Under the pieces are notes generated by a model that ran no database searches, was not told where the DNA came from, and saw only the letters and a list, made by a program, of their open reading frames with translations. 64,000 nucleotides of DNA, taken from assembly GCA_003991915.1 (NCBI GenBank), contig RQTK01000021.1, positions 9,439 through 73,438 on the forward strand. Direction: 5' to 3'. Source of the stretch: Elysia chlorotica. Taxonomy: Eukaryota > Mollusca > Gastropoda > Plakobranchidae. Below are positions 1 through 11,680 of this stretch, in pieces (position 1 is the first letter of the stretch; every line of letters starts with the position of its first letter). The position numbers were made by a program, and so were the translations under genes.

Positions 1-60
1 CACATTATACTGACCGGCTGAGACAGGAGTCATGGTATCCCCGCCCTGTCTGGTGTGTAT
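1..60 (+). repeat. SINE fragment (3' body), cut by window edge
   Basis: The first bases carry the body motif shared by SINE copies elsewhere in the window: 'gagacaggagtc', then 'atggtatccccgccctgtct'. The same words occur near 29950, 20470 and 42300. The tRNA-like head would lie outside the window. The copy lacks the usual 'accaactcaactcaac' tail. Confidence 0.6.
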
Positions 61-2280
61 ATTGTTTCAATAAACAATCCGTAGTATTAATTAAAACATA
101 AAAGTCTTCTTGCTATTTCAAAAAATCGTAGAGTGTGTACAACAAATATTTGAAATATCATGTGATCTATATGTCATATTTTTGCTGACATGAATTATTT
201 GAATATTATTTTTTTTATTTAGTATTCATGACATTGGCCCCAATAACACCATTATTAATTTTGGGTGACATGAAGTACTTGATAAGAAAAGAATATACCG
301 GCTTCAATAAAAGCAATGAAGTTTTGTTTACAAAAAAAAAAAGATGATGTTTTACTGGTGTGATATATCGCAGCTGAGTTACGATCAGAGAACATTCTGA
401 ACATTATCACCTGCTTCAGACAGAACGTTTGATCACTATCAATATAATTAAAGCTAGACTTCCCATGCATGACATATTTGTTCTTTTGTAGCAAAACCAA
501 AAGATATAGGCCTACAGAGAATAAATCTAATTATGAATGTATCAATGTAATAAAGGCTGGACCTTTCATGAATGGCAAACTTGTTCTTGTGGACCAGAAC
601 CAAAAGATAATAGGCCAACAGAGAGTAGGCTAAATATAAGTATGAATGTATCTACTTAATTTAATTTCATTTCAATTATTACAAATACTGCACTCTGGTA
701 CTATTAATTTGATTCTAATTACTCGCTAATGCTGTTTTTATAACTTTGGTTTATTCTTAAATCAATGCCTCGTTCTCGGTGCGACTTTAGAACGTTACAT
801 TGATATTTTCTTGAACAGCGTAGACGAAACAAAGTGCAGCAAGTTTAACTCGTCTAATCTCATTTTTGAACTATAAGTATCTATATCAAAACTGATATAG
901 ATTTTATACGGTTTTAAGTAAGTTAATTGAGACACTCTTTTGATCTGGCCCTTATTGATCAGCATAAGCAATGTATTTTGTAATAGTTTTAGTTGCATTT
1001 ATTCTCTTAAAGGCCTAGGAATATTATTTTTTCTTCTTCAAAAATTGGATGAGCTAAACACTTCTTAATATCGTTTGAAAAAACATTCCGTTTCTATTTT
1101 TTTTCTTTCCTAAATTTATTTGAGACATTTCTGAACCCTGAGTTGGATAGTGTATACAGCAGTAGGTCTATATTCGCAACTTCCGGATATACGCAAGTAA
1201 TGTATGTATTTAAGTATATCATAATTTTTTTTATGTTATTATTTTGTGACCAAAGCGCAGATTTAGTTAATGTAACATTAAATTTTCTTATATCACATGG
1301 ATTTGCAATTATACTGGTAGCATTTGAGTGCGGTCGGTATCTTCCTCTTCAAATACGAAATTCAGTCTGATTGGTTTATTACATTAAACCATGTTTTGTG
1401 TTAGCATGAAACGGTGGGCTTCATTAAAGTAGTTTACGTTAGGTTGTTTTTTTCCGTCCTAGTTAGGTCCCGAGTGCTAATACTGTGATCTGTAGACTGA
1501 CTAGTCGGTTCGTATTTCATAAAGAGCAGGCTATTTATTGTTAGACAACCTGTACTCTTCGGCTTCTGATTTATACGTAGCAAAACTTTTTGTGTGTGAA
1601 GATTTTCTTATCGTGGGTAGGGAACCAAAGAGCCGTAACTCGAGACGCGATTTCTGGGAATATTTAATTTGTTGAAGTTTTAAAGCGCGAAATGGTTCCA
1701 GTTTTATTTATTACCAGTTGAGAACTCACGAAATTCGTGGATATTGTGGAGTGGAAAAGCTGGAGGATTCCAGATGAATTTGAACTGTGCTAAAATTCAA
1801 AATTATGTCTTTCAGAATCCATATCTTTAGAAAGAGATACAATGTACCTGGCTGCCAACCCAGATAGGATCAGACTAGGGTTCGATTGGATTAAAGTGCA
1901 GTTATTTCTGCATCCTAACAAAGTGGTCAACAAAACGTAATGCATTTATGGGCCTTTCGTTTTTTACGTAAATCTGACGCTCCAAATTTTTTACTTCTCG
2001 ACCATTTATGATGGCTCAGGTATTTTCCCGCTCCATATATTTCAAAGGCATTAGCGAAGAGGGAGGCATTTATAACGCTTGAAATATTTTTCTCTGGAAT
2101 TGATAATGAGATTACAACACCACTGGAGCTGCTCAGCTGAACTTTCACAGGCACAAGTATGTCGACAAAATGTTTTTATCTTGACCAAGAGGTCACCAGA
2201 AAGTAGCATCGCGACGCTATTGTCTTCACACACAATACTATTCGGTGATTAATTAATAGCAAAGATATTGCGTCTAACCA
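61..2280. other. Intergenic, no gene seen
   Basis: AT-rich sequence with only short ORFs that have no protein-like composition and no paired splice signals. No RNA gene or mobile element was recognised. Confidence 0.5.
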
Positions 2281-2282
2281 CA

Positions 2283-2450
2283 TTTTTATGTTTGCAGTGA
2301 TTATTTAGATAATAAGGTTATCTAAATGGTGAAAAGAAAAGGGGATTGGCTTTTTAGATAACAGGTTATCTCAATAGTCTAACCTCCCCCCCCCCCTCCC
2401 CTCCCATGACTTCATTATTTGGATAACCCGTTTTCTAAATGGTGCAAAGT
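2283..2450. repeat. GATAAC(A/C)GGTTATC-type palindromic repeat cluster, copies 1-3
   Basis: Three copies of a roughly 35-bp unit sit here: 'gattatttagataataagg...', 'tagataacaggttatctcaatag' and 'cattatttggataacccgttttctaaatgg'. The core reads as a near-palindrome, GATAACnGGTTATC. A C-run (about 2386-2396) lies between copies. Related units recur at 5150-5330. The element type is not recognised; it could be a decayed short inverted-repeat element. Confidence 0.5.
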
Positions 2451-2897
2451 CCCTTGTCATTATATGTACTTACATGTAATTCGAACGGATTTTACTTTTT
2501 ATTTTTTAATATATTTATAATTTTAGTAGACCTACATTGTAGGAAGATTTCTGAATGTCTTTTCTGCTTGGAACGGAAAATACAGATCTTAAAAAGAAAT
2601 AAAAGGAAGGATGTCATATTTATATAACACGAAACAAAAAACAAACAATCAAAATCTATTTTTAGCTTCATTTTAATTTGTGTCATGCATGCAACTTCCG
2701 GTGGTATTTAACAACCAGTCTCTTCATCCCCCACCGTAGAGGACCAGACCGACCAGCCACGTAGTAATAGAATGGACTAGGATAGGATCTTTATATCTTG
2801 CCTTTATCTTGAGCTTCTGTCAATGCTACCTGTCGGCGTATAGGGTCCCTCAGGGACACCTAAGAGACCTTCGACACGAATAGAGGAAGAGAGAGTC

Positions 2898-2951
<54 letters not shown>
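2898..2951. repeat. (CT)n microsatellite
   Basis: Almost uninterrupted CT dinucleotides. Spurious Arg-Glu or Ser-Leu ORFs across it are not genes. Confidence 0.95.
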
Positions 2952-2954
<3 letters not shown>

Positions 2955-4660
2955 GACCGACCATCGTCCTCTCCAATATCTAGATACAGCGAAATTTGAA
3001 AGCCCAAGAATAATGCGGTGGGCTGCATGTCTACAAACTTACAGTTTTAAAGTCTTTACCACGCTTAGGATCAGAGAATGTGGGTGCAGGCTTTCTTAGT
3101 CTATTTTTTTTAAATTGAATACCGTTCATCATTTGTATTTTGAAATGCTTAATCAAATGTGTATCAATATATCATTTAATGATATGCCTTTCGATAATTT
3201 CATTTGCTTTAAATTGAAGCTCAAGTTTGTTGCAAACTTACCATATGATCCCATGGCGGGATTCCTTTGTTTATTTGTGGCACAAGAAACTTGTGCGATG
3301 GTCGACGACATGTTGATGTTGAAAATTTAAGGTATTACGTGTAATGATGTACATTTTGGATCATTGTAACCTATAATTATTATAAAATTAAATGCTTGCT
3401 TAAAGTTGGCGTATGGAACATGATTATGACGGTGTATTTTATATGATATAATTTTGACGTTTTGTAATCTTTCATTGCAACTCGTAAGATTATAAGTAAG
3501 ACATTTTTACAAGTTTCTAAGAGGTGAAAGAGATTAGATTAAATGTCACGGAAATTAAAATATTATAAAGATAATTTCTTAATGATGGACCGGTGTGACA
3601 TTTCTTAAATTGCGCGTGGGCCGCTACATAGTATTGTTCAACAAACCAGCTGCTACCGGCTTTAAAGAAGTACTGGAAATTACTAGAAGTTTTTTTTAGC
3701 CATTTCCCATCACGCTGCACACATGTTGTGCAGGTTGACACGTTGTTGTGTTGGTACTTAAAAAAAAATTGATCCACACATCTTCCGTTTCAATATAATA
3801 GCGTTTACATATGCAAACTTTTAGAAATTCCCTAAAATAGTGCGCACACAAGAAAGAGGCATTAGAGAGTTTAAGCAGACGCACTTGTAGCTCTGACGTG
3901 TAACCTGTAGAGTGCAAGAAAACGAGGCTCACGCTACAAGGCGTCGCGACTGAAAAGCCTTATAGCAGTGTAACCCAGAAGTCGACTTGTCGCGTTTGGT
4001 ATTGTTTTAATCAAATCTAGATCTAGGTCCCTATTATAATTTTATATCAATGCGATTACACGGTCTCAGTAACAGTCAAAAACAAACAAACAAGGATATT
4101 AATAAAATCACCAGATCTATACTCGGGATCCACACCCTAACGAAAAAAAGGACAGCTGAGAAGCATGTATTTTGAAACGACTTTTCGATCGAAACAAAGT
4201 TACTTTCAGGGCCCAATCTTCTTTCAATTGTGTTGTGGTATGGACGTGTAGGCCTAGTATTATATAATTATAATTGTGTGATCTAAGATTCCGAAAAATT
4301 CTTGGGCTTCTAGGCCTAGGGTTTTCTATTGTAGATGTGTGTTTTGTGTAGTGCGGTAGATCGAGTGAGGGTGGATTGATTAGTGCTTTTGTTGTAGAGA
4401 GAGGAGTGTTAATACTTCTGATCGTCCTGTAATATCTTGGCATATGAAACGATGTTATTGAGGTCCATTGTAAATCTAGATATTTGCCAAGTACTGATTT
4501 TGATCAGGACATTCTTGAGTTGTATCCTTAACCCTCAGACTTCATATTTATTTCGCTTTTACAAGGGATTTCTGGTAACCAGTGTACACCTCCTCAATTG
4601 CTAATGACCCTAGTGGTAATGTAGTAGACTATTAAAAAAAGGGGGACATAAGCACAACTT
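2952..4660. other. Intergenic, no gene seen
   Basis: AT-rich sequence with scattered short ORFs under 110 codons on both strands, none with recognisable domains or splice context. Confidence 0.5.
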
Positions 4661-4667
4661 AGCAAAT

Positions 4668-4859
4668 GAGGGACACAATAAAACGAACACAGCTCAAGGT
4701 TGAAAAATACATAGAAACGATTCGCCGTTATTGGCTTCATCATTATACGGTACTACTAAAACATTATTAATAACTTCTTTAGTATGCTGAAGCCAATAAA
4801 GGCGAAACGTTTCTATGTATTTTTCAAGCTATAATTGTGTTAGTTTTATTGTGTCCCTC
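4668..4859. mobile_element. Foldback element with hammerhead-like motifs in both arms
   Basis: Two arms of about 72 bp (4668-4739 and 4788-4859) are near-perfect reverse complements, separated by a spacer of about 48 bp. The outer ends read 'gagggacacaataaaac' and its complement 'gttttattgtgtccctc'. Near the inner end, the minus-strand reading of the left arm contains 'ATGATGAAGCC-AATAAC-GGCGAATC' and the right arm contains 'CTGAAGCC-AATAAA-GGCGAAAC'. Together these resemble a hammerhead core (CUGAUGA, stem II, GAAAC) with an extra A before stem II and substitutions in each arm. This could be a MITE-like foldback or a decayed pair of Penelope-type terminal repeats. No coding sequence is inside. 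Confidence 0.6.
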
Positions 4860-5149
4860 TGTTCCCAAAGTGTGCGTATTACTTCCTTTATTTTTAATAT
4901 TGTTATAAATGAAATTCAACCCCGTTCACCCGCTGTGATCAACTGCTTGATCTAGCTGTAGCAATGTTTTGAAGTTTCCTCTTTAAGATGTGATTAATTA
5001 CACACGTATAGATGCGCTCATCTATGTAACATTGTTACCATTCAAGTTCCGCTGCGTTGTAACGTCACTGAACCCTCTTATGCTGTTAATAACCTCTTTG
5101 GATCTATCTAAATAGTGATAAGAGGGGAAAATCAATCACTAAAACCTCT

Positions 5150-5330
5150 TTTATTTTCATTATCTGGATAACCTGTTATTAGTGTTACAGTTGATGTTAC
5201 CTGAATGTAGTATTTAAAAAAATCCTTATTTTCATTATCTGGACAAACCTGTTGACTAAATACACTGTGGTCAACCTGCCATACCCTATTTATTTCATTA
5301 TCTGGATAAGCTGTTATCTAAGTAGCCAAA
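5150..5330. repeat. GATAACCTGTTATC palindromic repeat cluster, copies 4-6
   Basis: Three spaced units start with 'ttcattatctgga' (about 5156, 5231 and 5288), at roughly 60-75 bp spacing, each followed by a variant of 'taacctgttatctaa'. They match the units at 2283-2450. Confidence 0.5.
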
Positions 5331-5339
5331 AAAGTAATA

Positions 5340-6480
5340 GGGATGCCATGTAGAGATACTCAGGCCCAAAGAGGACCAGCCTCGTAATGAGCCACAGTGT
5401 GATCTTCTGATTGGAAGGACAGACAAGCCTAAAGATGTATATTGGTGGGCACCTGACTTCAACCTCCTGTATCCCTGCTTTTCATCTTAAATGTTGCTCT
5501 TCAAGGCAAAGAAGGTGCAAAACAAGAAGTAGACTCCATGGGGTAAGAAGCGAAAGTCAAGACAATAGGAGCTAAAAAAAAATGGGATCTAAGATATAAT
5601 TATAACAGCCTGTCCAAAGCAGTATCATGCACGGCAACAGCTGGGAGTCCGAATTCCTTTCTTACTGAAGGCCCGTAACAACACGGAATGAACCTTGTAA
5701 TATGCAAATTGGTTCTAGTATTGATTGATTTCTTTGTAAACAGTGAATCTGCGCATATGTTTCAAACGTTTGGAATATCACACCAGATTGTTAAAAAATA
5801 TTGGCGCTGGAGTTAAACGCACAATAAAGATTTTGTATTTTTATTACACTGAGTGGTAATTGTTTGATTGCGGCTGTAATCTATTAAATTTATGTATAAA
5901 CGGTTGTCTCAAGAAATAAATTGGTTTCAAGAATTTATTCGCAGAAAATCGTAACTCACTGTCGCGGAAAACCTACTGTAGCTATACGCATATAAACTTA
6001 AAGTATAAAGGCCTCTTGTTTTTAATGACCAAGTGCAAAAAATTAAAGCGATATGCCAACGCGTTTGAAAACAAAACAGTTTTCTTTCGCCTCCTGAAAA
6101 GTGGCGATTTTGAGATACGTCTTTTTGGTTCCCTACCCACATTATAGTGGGTTTTCTTTTAAAAATCATTTGGTTTGTTAGTTTCTTTAAAACAAAAATA
6201 AGAAAAGAAGAGAAAAGACGGGTCCGAAGAAAAAAGTCTAACAATTAAAACAGTTAAATGCCGAAAAAAAAAAAAAAAAGAGCCAGGGTGGGATTATCAG
6301 AGGTCATGCCTCAATCGATCACTTTATACTGACACCGACGGATCGCATCCCTGGATGCATAATACTTGTGCTAGATAACGATTAAATAGTAGTTACCTAA
6401 AAACCTAGATAAAACCCCTGTTGTTAATTACTAGTGTTAATGAATGTGATAAGATTCTGCCTGCTTGATAAACATCTAAT
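5340..6480. other. Intergenic / upstream region of UNC93-like gene
   Basis: No confident gene. One plus-strand frame around 5370-5470 is faintly protein-like (for example DLLIGRTDKPKDVYWW), but stops follow and no splice sites bracket it. An A-run lies at about 6264-6280. The 5' UTR and promoter of the downstream gene presumably lie in the last few hundred bases; no TATA box was convincing. Confidence 0.4.
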
Positions 6481-6489
6481 CTTATCAGA

Positions 6490-9357
6490 ATGACTATTCA
6501 TCGCGAAAAGGATTTATACGGTTCAGATGATCTCGGCATTAAACATGCCCTAGGAGGTGTAAATAGTGACTCTGACAACGACGTTGAAACTTTTAACATG
6601 TATTATTTCGGGGATTCCGAGAGTGCCCAGAAGCAGTCTCTTATAAGACCAACAAAAAAGGAGAGTTCACGTATAGAAACTGACGAGGACAATCTATTGG
6701 AGCCTGAAGACTATATACCCCCTTTGAGGTCTTGCATTGCCTTATGCGCGGCTTTTATCTTTACTTATTCTGCCTTTGAGGCGATTCAAAGCCTTCAGGT
6801 GAGTTTAACAATTACACATTCATTGTAATCTAAGTGTCCAGCTTTACAGTTCTTGCCTCCTATATTTTATTTATTTTGCGTTCATAATAAACTGTAATGA
6901 GAATTTGTAATACTCTTTTAACGATTTTGTGCGTGTGTGTTATGTTCTTTTTATTAATTCGTTTCGTTTACTTTCTTACTCATAAGTTCCATTTGTTAAA
7001 TACGGATATGATTTCATTTTTCTAAGTACATCCCTTTCTCCTTTTTTTGTTGTTGTATCCTTTACTGAAACATATTGCATTTTCACCTCGATATTCAAAT
7101 CTAAGCGGTACTCATCTAGATAAAAAAAAAACCCCACAACAAACAAACAAAATCAATAACAAAGGCTTCTATGTTAAGCTTAATGTGTGACTCAATCGTA
7201 CTCACTTCTTTAAGCTAAAGCATTGAGGAAAACAATATCTATGGCGTTGGGGCAGTAAGTAAAACGTCGCGGTAGTTTACAAGTTGTCGTTGGCATTCTT
7301 ATCGGATATATTATAAACAACGAGTTATGAACTACTGCGACGTTGTACTTACAGCATTAGGAGGTGTTCTGCTGCTACATACAGGAACGCAGGAAACTAT
7401 TACCCATAAATCCCATTCCCTGTTTCCTTCTTTTCTTTACAGAGCAGCCTGAACGCCGAAGGTCACCTGGGCGAAATTAGCCTGTCGATCATGTACTTAT
7501 GTGTGCTGCCTGGATCGTTCCTGGCCCCCGTCTGTGCCAGACTTGTGAGACACAAGGGTCTCTTGTGTCTCGGATTCATTGGCCATGTTTGCTACACCTG
7601 CGCCAACTTCGTTCCCACTTGGGCCACCCTTATACCCGTCTCCGCAGCCCAAGGGGTTTTGACTGGCGGACTCGGCATGTCCCAGAGTGTCTATGTCACG
7701 GCTATTAGCACCAGTTACAACCATTACAAACGATTTCCCAAATCACGACTCTACGGAACCATAAGCTTTTTCAACGGAATATTCTTCAGCTGCTTCAAAG
7801 CAGCGCACATTTCGGGGAACTTGTTGTCTTCAGGGATACTTCAATCAAAGGCGTACAACGAGTCGATTCTCAGAGACAACAAGTGCGGGACAAAAATGTG
7901 TTCCAATGCTGAAGATACTGTGGAGTTCGATAGACCATCAAGGCAGATCATCAATATTCTATTTGGAGCGTTTGCTGCGTGTGGCATTATAGGACTCGCT
8001 ATAATAGTATTCGGGCTTCCAAGTCTAAAGAATATCACGGCGCCGGGTGGTGCAAAAACTGGGGGATGTACCTCTATGATGCTCAACCCTAAGTTTATAT
8101 TACTGGCTCCGTCCATCATGGCTCAGTCGATAGTGCTCATGGCCACGTACACAGGATACCCTAAGGTTAGGAAACATTGAACATAATATATAACGAAGAG
8201 GAAACTTGCAAATTTTATGGAATCTACAGTCATATAATTTACTTTGTGGATAAGTTTTCGGATCCAGATAATTCGTCTATTGTAAGCCTATAGGCATCAG
8301 ATAATTTATGTGCGTCATTTATGACTTAGCTTGAGCCATTAGTGCATTATCTGTCAACCAATTCTTTATTTAGATAATCTTATTTTTATTTTTTCATGAT
8401 TTCTCACAACTGATTTCTTTTAAATTTACACCTCCTTTTAGGCGTTTGTCAGTTGCGCAGTTGGCGTCCAGTGGGTCGGTTTCTCTATGGTGTCCATGGG
8501 CATTGTCTCGACCATCACTTCTCTTGTTGCCAACTATCTAGTGCGATACACTGGCCGAATACTACAATTTGCAGTTGGCATGGGGATCGATATTTTTACT
8601 ATCGTGACCATGTTGCTTTGGCAGCCTGACTATACTACTAGCCCGATGGTGCTGCTGATATTACCTGCGTTGGCTGGAGTCGCTCAAGGTATCCTACAAC
8701 CGCAGCAGCAAGGTAATCAATCGTGTTGTTTTTAATAATATTATTTTTGCAACACTGCATGAATTATTTTACCGTAACTTGTGTTAATTACCGCCACGTA
8801 CAATATTTAAGGGAGAGGTGTGTTTCTGACGCAAACACTACATGTAGTTATTAGGATATTATCTAGCTATATTTATAAACTGCGTTCAGTTTTGATTTAT
8901 AATTCGAAATTGAAATAAATATGCATTTTTCTGCTATAATTATGATAGTAGGCCTATGACATTCTGTGCTTTGTGTGTCGTCTATCCCTTATAACATCAA
9001 AACAATTACCTTATAACCATTATCTTTTCTTCTCAATAATGAAAACCAGAACTCAATGAATAATGATCAATGGAATCATGTGTATATCGTGATCTAGATC
9101 CTCCCTTTTCTAACGAGCTCTGTCCGTGTTCTGTCTTTCCTGCAGCCCTGATAGCCAGCGTATTTCCGACGGAGCAGCACCCCTCAGCCTTTTCCGCAGC
9201 CAATGGAGTGAAGTGCTTGGCTTTTTCCATCTATTTGATAGTGGCATCAACAGTTTGTTTCTACCACGGTCTGATACTGGCCCTGGGGTTATATTTGCCA
9301 GGGCTGGCTGGATACGCGTACACAGAGATCAGGGAGAAAAGACAAGAAACAAAATGA
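6490..9357 (+). CDS. UNC93-like multi-pass membrane protein (4 exons)
   Basis: Exons: 6490-6798, 7443-8165, 8442-8712 and 9146-9357. All introns are GT-AG and all junctions are in frame, giving about 504 aa, close to UNC93A-type proteins. The start is the first ATG of exon 1 and begins a hydrophilic, acidic cytosolic N-terminus of about 85 residues. Hydrophobic segments then follow, about 11-12 in all. Family hallmarks seen: 'AIQSLQSSLN' across the exon 1/2 junction, followed by 'LGEISLSIMY'; a 'GLGMSQSVYVT' segment in the fourth hydrophobic stretch; a large extracellular-type loop with an NES glycosylation sequon and a CGTKMC cysteine pair; and 'PTEQHPSAFSAANG' near the C-terminus. UNC93 proteins are MFS-fold. 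UNC-93 of worms regulates a two-pore K+ channel and vertebrate UNC93B1 traffics Toll-like receptors, but most invertebrate paralogues have no assigned substrate. No frameshift or internal stop was found. Confidence 0.9.
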
Positions 9358-9520
9358 TAATAGGGTGACAAGTGCGTATGTTTGTGCCTGTATTGCTGTT
9401 TTCCACCACAGGAAACGGAAAAGTTTGTTTCATTTGTTGTTCAGCGTCCATCCCCAGCACTATAAAGGCTATAATATTATGGACGGGTCCAAAAACGAGG
9501 AGAAGTGCACAAATAAATAT
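9358..9520 (+). other. Putative 3' UTR of UNC93-like gene with poly(A) signal
   Basis: An AATAAA hexamer sits at 9512-9517, about 155 bp after the stop codon. It is the first AATAAA after the stop, so it is a reasonable polyadenylation signal. A reversed SINE fragment lies just before it. Confidence 0.45.
9440..9492 (-). repeat. SINE 3'-body fragment
   Basis: The reverse complement reads GGACCCGTCCATAATATTAT then AGCCTTTATAGTGCTG. It matches the 'gggtccgtccacaatata' and 'cctacacagcgctgac' segment of the fuller copy at 42360-42400. Confidence 0.6.
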
Positions 9521-9632
9521 TGAGTCATTGATTGCACGTGTTTATGTATTTCTATGCTTTTTTAAGAGGCTGTCATAGGACACAATGAGGTTTGTTTGTT
9601 CGCTTGTTTGTTTCATGGCGTCCAACGCGAAC

Positions 9633-9660
9633 ACTATATATATATATATATATATATATT
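9633..9660. repeat. (TA)n microsatellite
   Basis: Alternating TA dinucleotides between 'aacac' and 'atttaaatag'. Confidence 0.9.
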
Positions 9661-10229
9661 ATTTAAATAGATACTTAGAGAAGGCGCTTTGAACAGCATG
9701 GGGCGCTTTTTGCATTTCGGTTTGCTGTGAAGCATTGAAATTTCGTCGTTTGTATAACAAAGACCCATAATATGGCCACCTCTTGGACATGGTTTTAATG
9801 ATCATCGTAGACATGTTAGCTCACAACAGTGTGTGGCATCGAAATATATAAAAATCGGTTTTTTGAACCTTGTAGAATAATTTGATGAGGGTTTCTATTG
9901 ATGGCTGCCATTTTATGCTCTAAGTTCTATTTATAGAAGGGGAACTTTCGACACCATAACATCCCTAACTTTCGTTTCCGACATCACCGCGCCTGTTGGA
10001 TAAACATGAAACAAGCAATAATTATAATCTGTTTTGTTAGCATTAAATTAATTTTGTTTCGGGTGATACCATTATTAGCCAGAGAACGTCAACAGTTATA
10101 AGCTTCAAATCTAGAATAAAAATTATAAGTTAAGTTGTCTTTGATATGCGTTGAGTGCGAATAGTTCTCGATTTAGATTAGATTTAAACATAATTAACAA
10201 ACACAAGAAATACATTTAGGCCTACTGAT

Positions 10230-10480
10230 ACTTCGCCCCGATGACTAAAGTGGGCCTAGATCCAGATAAAATATCAGTAGATCTACATATAGATTAGATC
10301 TAGTGTATAAACATACACAAAATACTCTAAATCTAGACGCAATAGAATTTGTCTAAATCTAGATCCTAACTAAAAAAATCTATCTAGATTCCAGGTGTTG
10401 TAGACACCCAATCATATATCCTAATTAGATCTATACCTTTATATAGTCTTTTAGAACTGATCTATATCTATTTAGTAATA
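10230..10480. repeat. TCTAGATC-rich intergenic tract
   Basis: Repeated 'agatctag', 'tctagatc' and 'atctagat' words at irregular spacing. The tract is not a clean tandem array. A second and denser tract lies at 19410-19670. The words are self-complementary, so the tract can fold. Element type unknown. Confidence 0.55.
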
Positions 10481-11470
10481 AAGACGTAGTTTCTATTTTT
10501 CAAATCTCGTATTTTATAGCACTTCACCTGCTCCTATAATTCTCGTATCTTTCAGGCCCTCCTTCCAGAAATATCACCAGTAAAGCAGGTAAAGTACAAT
10601 AATTTTACTTGAGATCAAGAAAATGTATATGTCTTAAAAAGAGTTGCTTAGGCTAGATCTAAATCATCTACATCTAGAACCTAACCAATATAGTCGGCCT
10701 ATTGCCACCCTTTTCTAAATAAGATATTTTTATAGAGTTCTTCCACTAACAAAATTTATGAAGGAATAAGAAAAGTTTGGAAGGCTTGGGTCATGCAAAA
10801 AACGTATACAGACTTTATACACTAGAATATTCTAGTTCATAGTGAGGCAGAAGGAGATAAAAAAAACTATCATGTAATCACTGATCAATGCAGTAACATA
10901 ATTCTGGCTCGAAAGTTTAGGGGAGATGGGGCCATGATCATTGTGTGGCTCTCGCAGAGCATTTTATTTAAATAAGTGTTAAACGATGTAACATTCTGCT
11001 GCCATATCCTTACATGCCAATCCTGACACCACAGTACATTCATATTTCCTATGACTTGAATTTGAAAGTTTGTTTGTTGGCTTTTGTTGTTGTTGCTGTT
11101 ATTGTGGTTGTTGTTGTTTTTGTGCATAATAAACGAAAAGCTTAACGCTGTTGTTTGTAATGTTTGGCATTTAATGAGGAAATATCTTTTACACTTTATG
11201 GTCTATTTAATTTTGTGTGTATGTGCAGGATGTCATTATGACTACGTATGGCAAAAAGATGCTACGGGCAGCTCTTAGTAAAATAAAGGCACCAACACCA
11301 ACAACTTCATCTGCTGCATTCCCTGTACTTCCATCTTCTGAAAGTTTGCGGACTTGAGGAGTATCTGAAGAGTCAAGCCCTTTTGTTATTCGATAATTCT
11401 TTGATCGATAAAGTGATGCCAAACTATTTGAACTTCATCTACATAACTATTGGCAATTGCGAAACTAGAA

Positions 11471-11680
11471 AGGGGGGGGGGGGGTGAGCTCAGGATGGGA
11501 CCAATTTCTTTGATGGATGTTGTTTCCTAATGGTTAGGTTGGTATCAGTATAACATAATCGCTGTTATCCTGACAATCCTGACACCACATAATTATGTGT
11601 GGCAGCAGGTAAACTTGCCAGAACTCCAATACAGCCTAAATATTGACGATAGACTTTTAGAAACTAACATACCAAACCAA
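11471..11680 (+). repeat. Decayed SINE copy headed by a G-run
   Basis: It starts at a poly-G tract (about 11472-11486). SINE-body words follow: 'ggttggtatcagtataa', 'tatgtgtggcagcaggtaaa', 'acagcctaaatattgac', and a tail resembling 'accaaacgaaac'. The central diagnostic 'gagacaggagtc' is lost. Confidence 0.55.

Noticed and set aside
4117..4443. 108-codon minus-strand ORF
   Set aside because: No recognisable motif and no splice context; this length is expected by chance in 64 kb.
5927..6244. 105-codon minus-strand ORF upstream of the UNC93-like gene
   Set aside because: Composition is typical of AT-rich noncoding DNA (Phe/Leu/Ser/Lys runs), with no motif.
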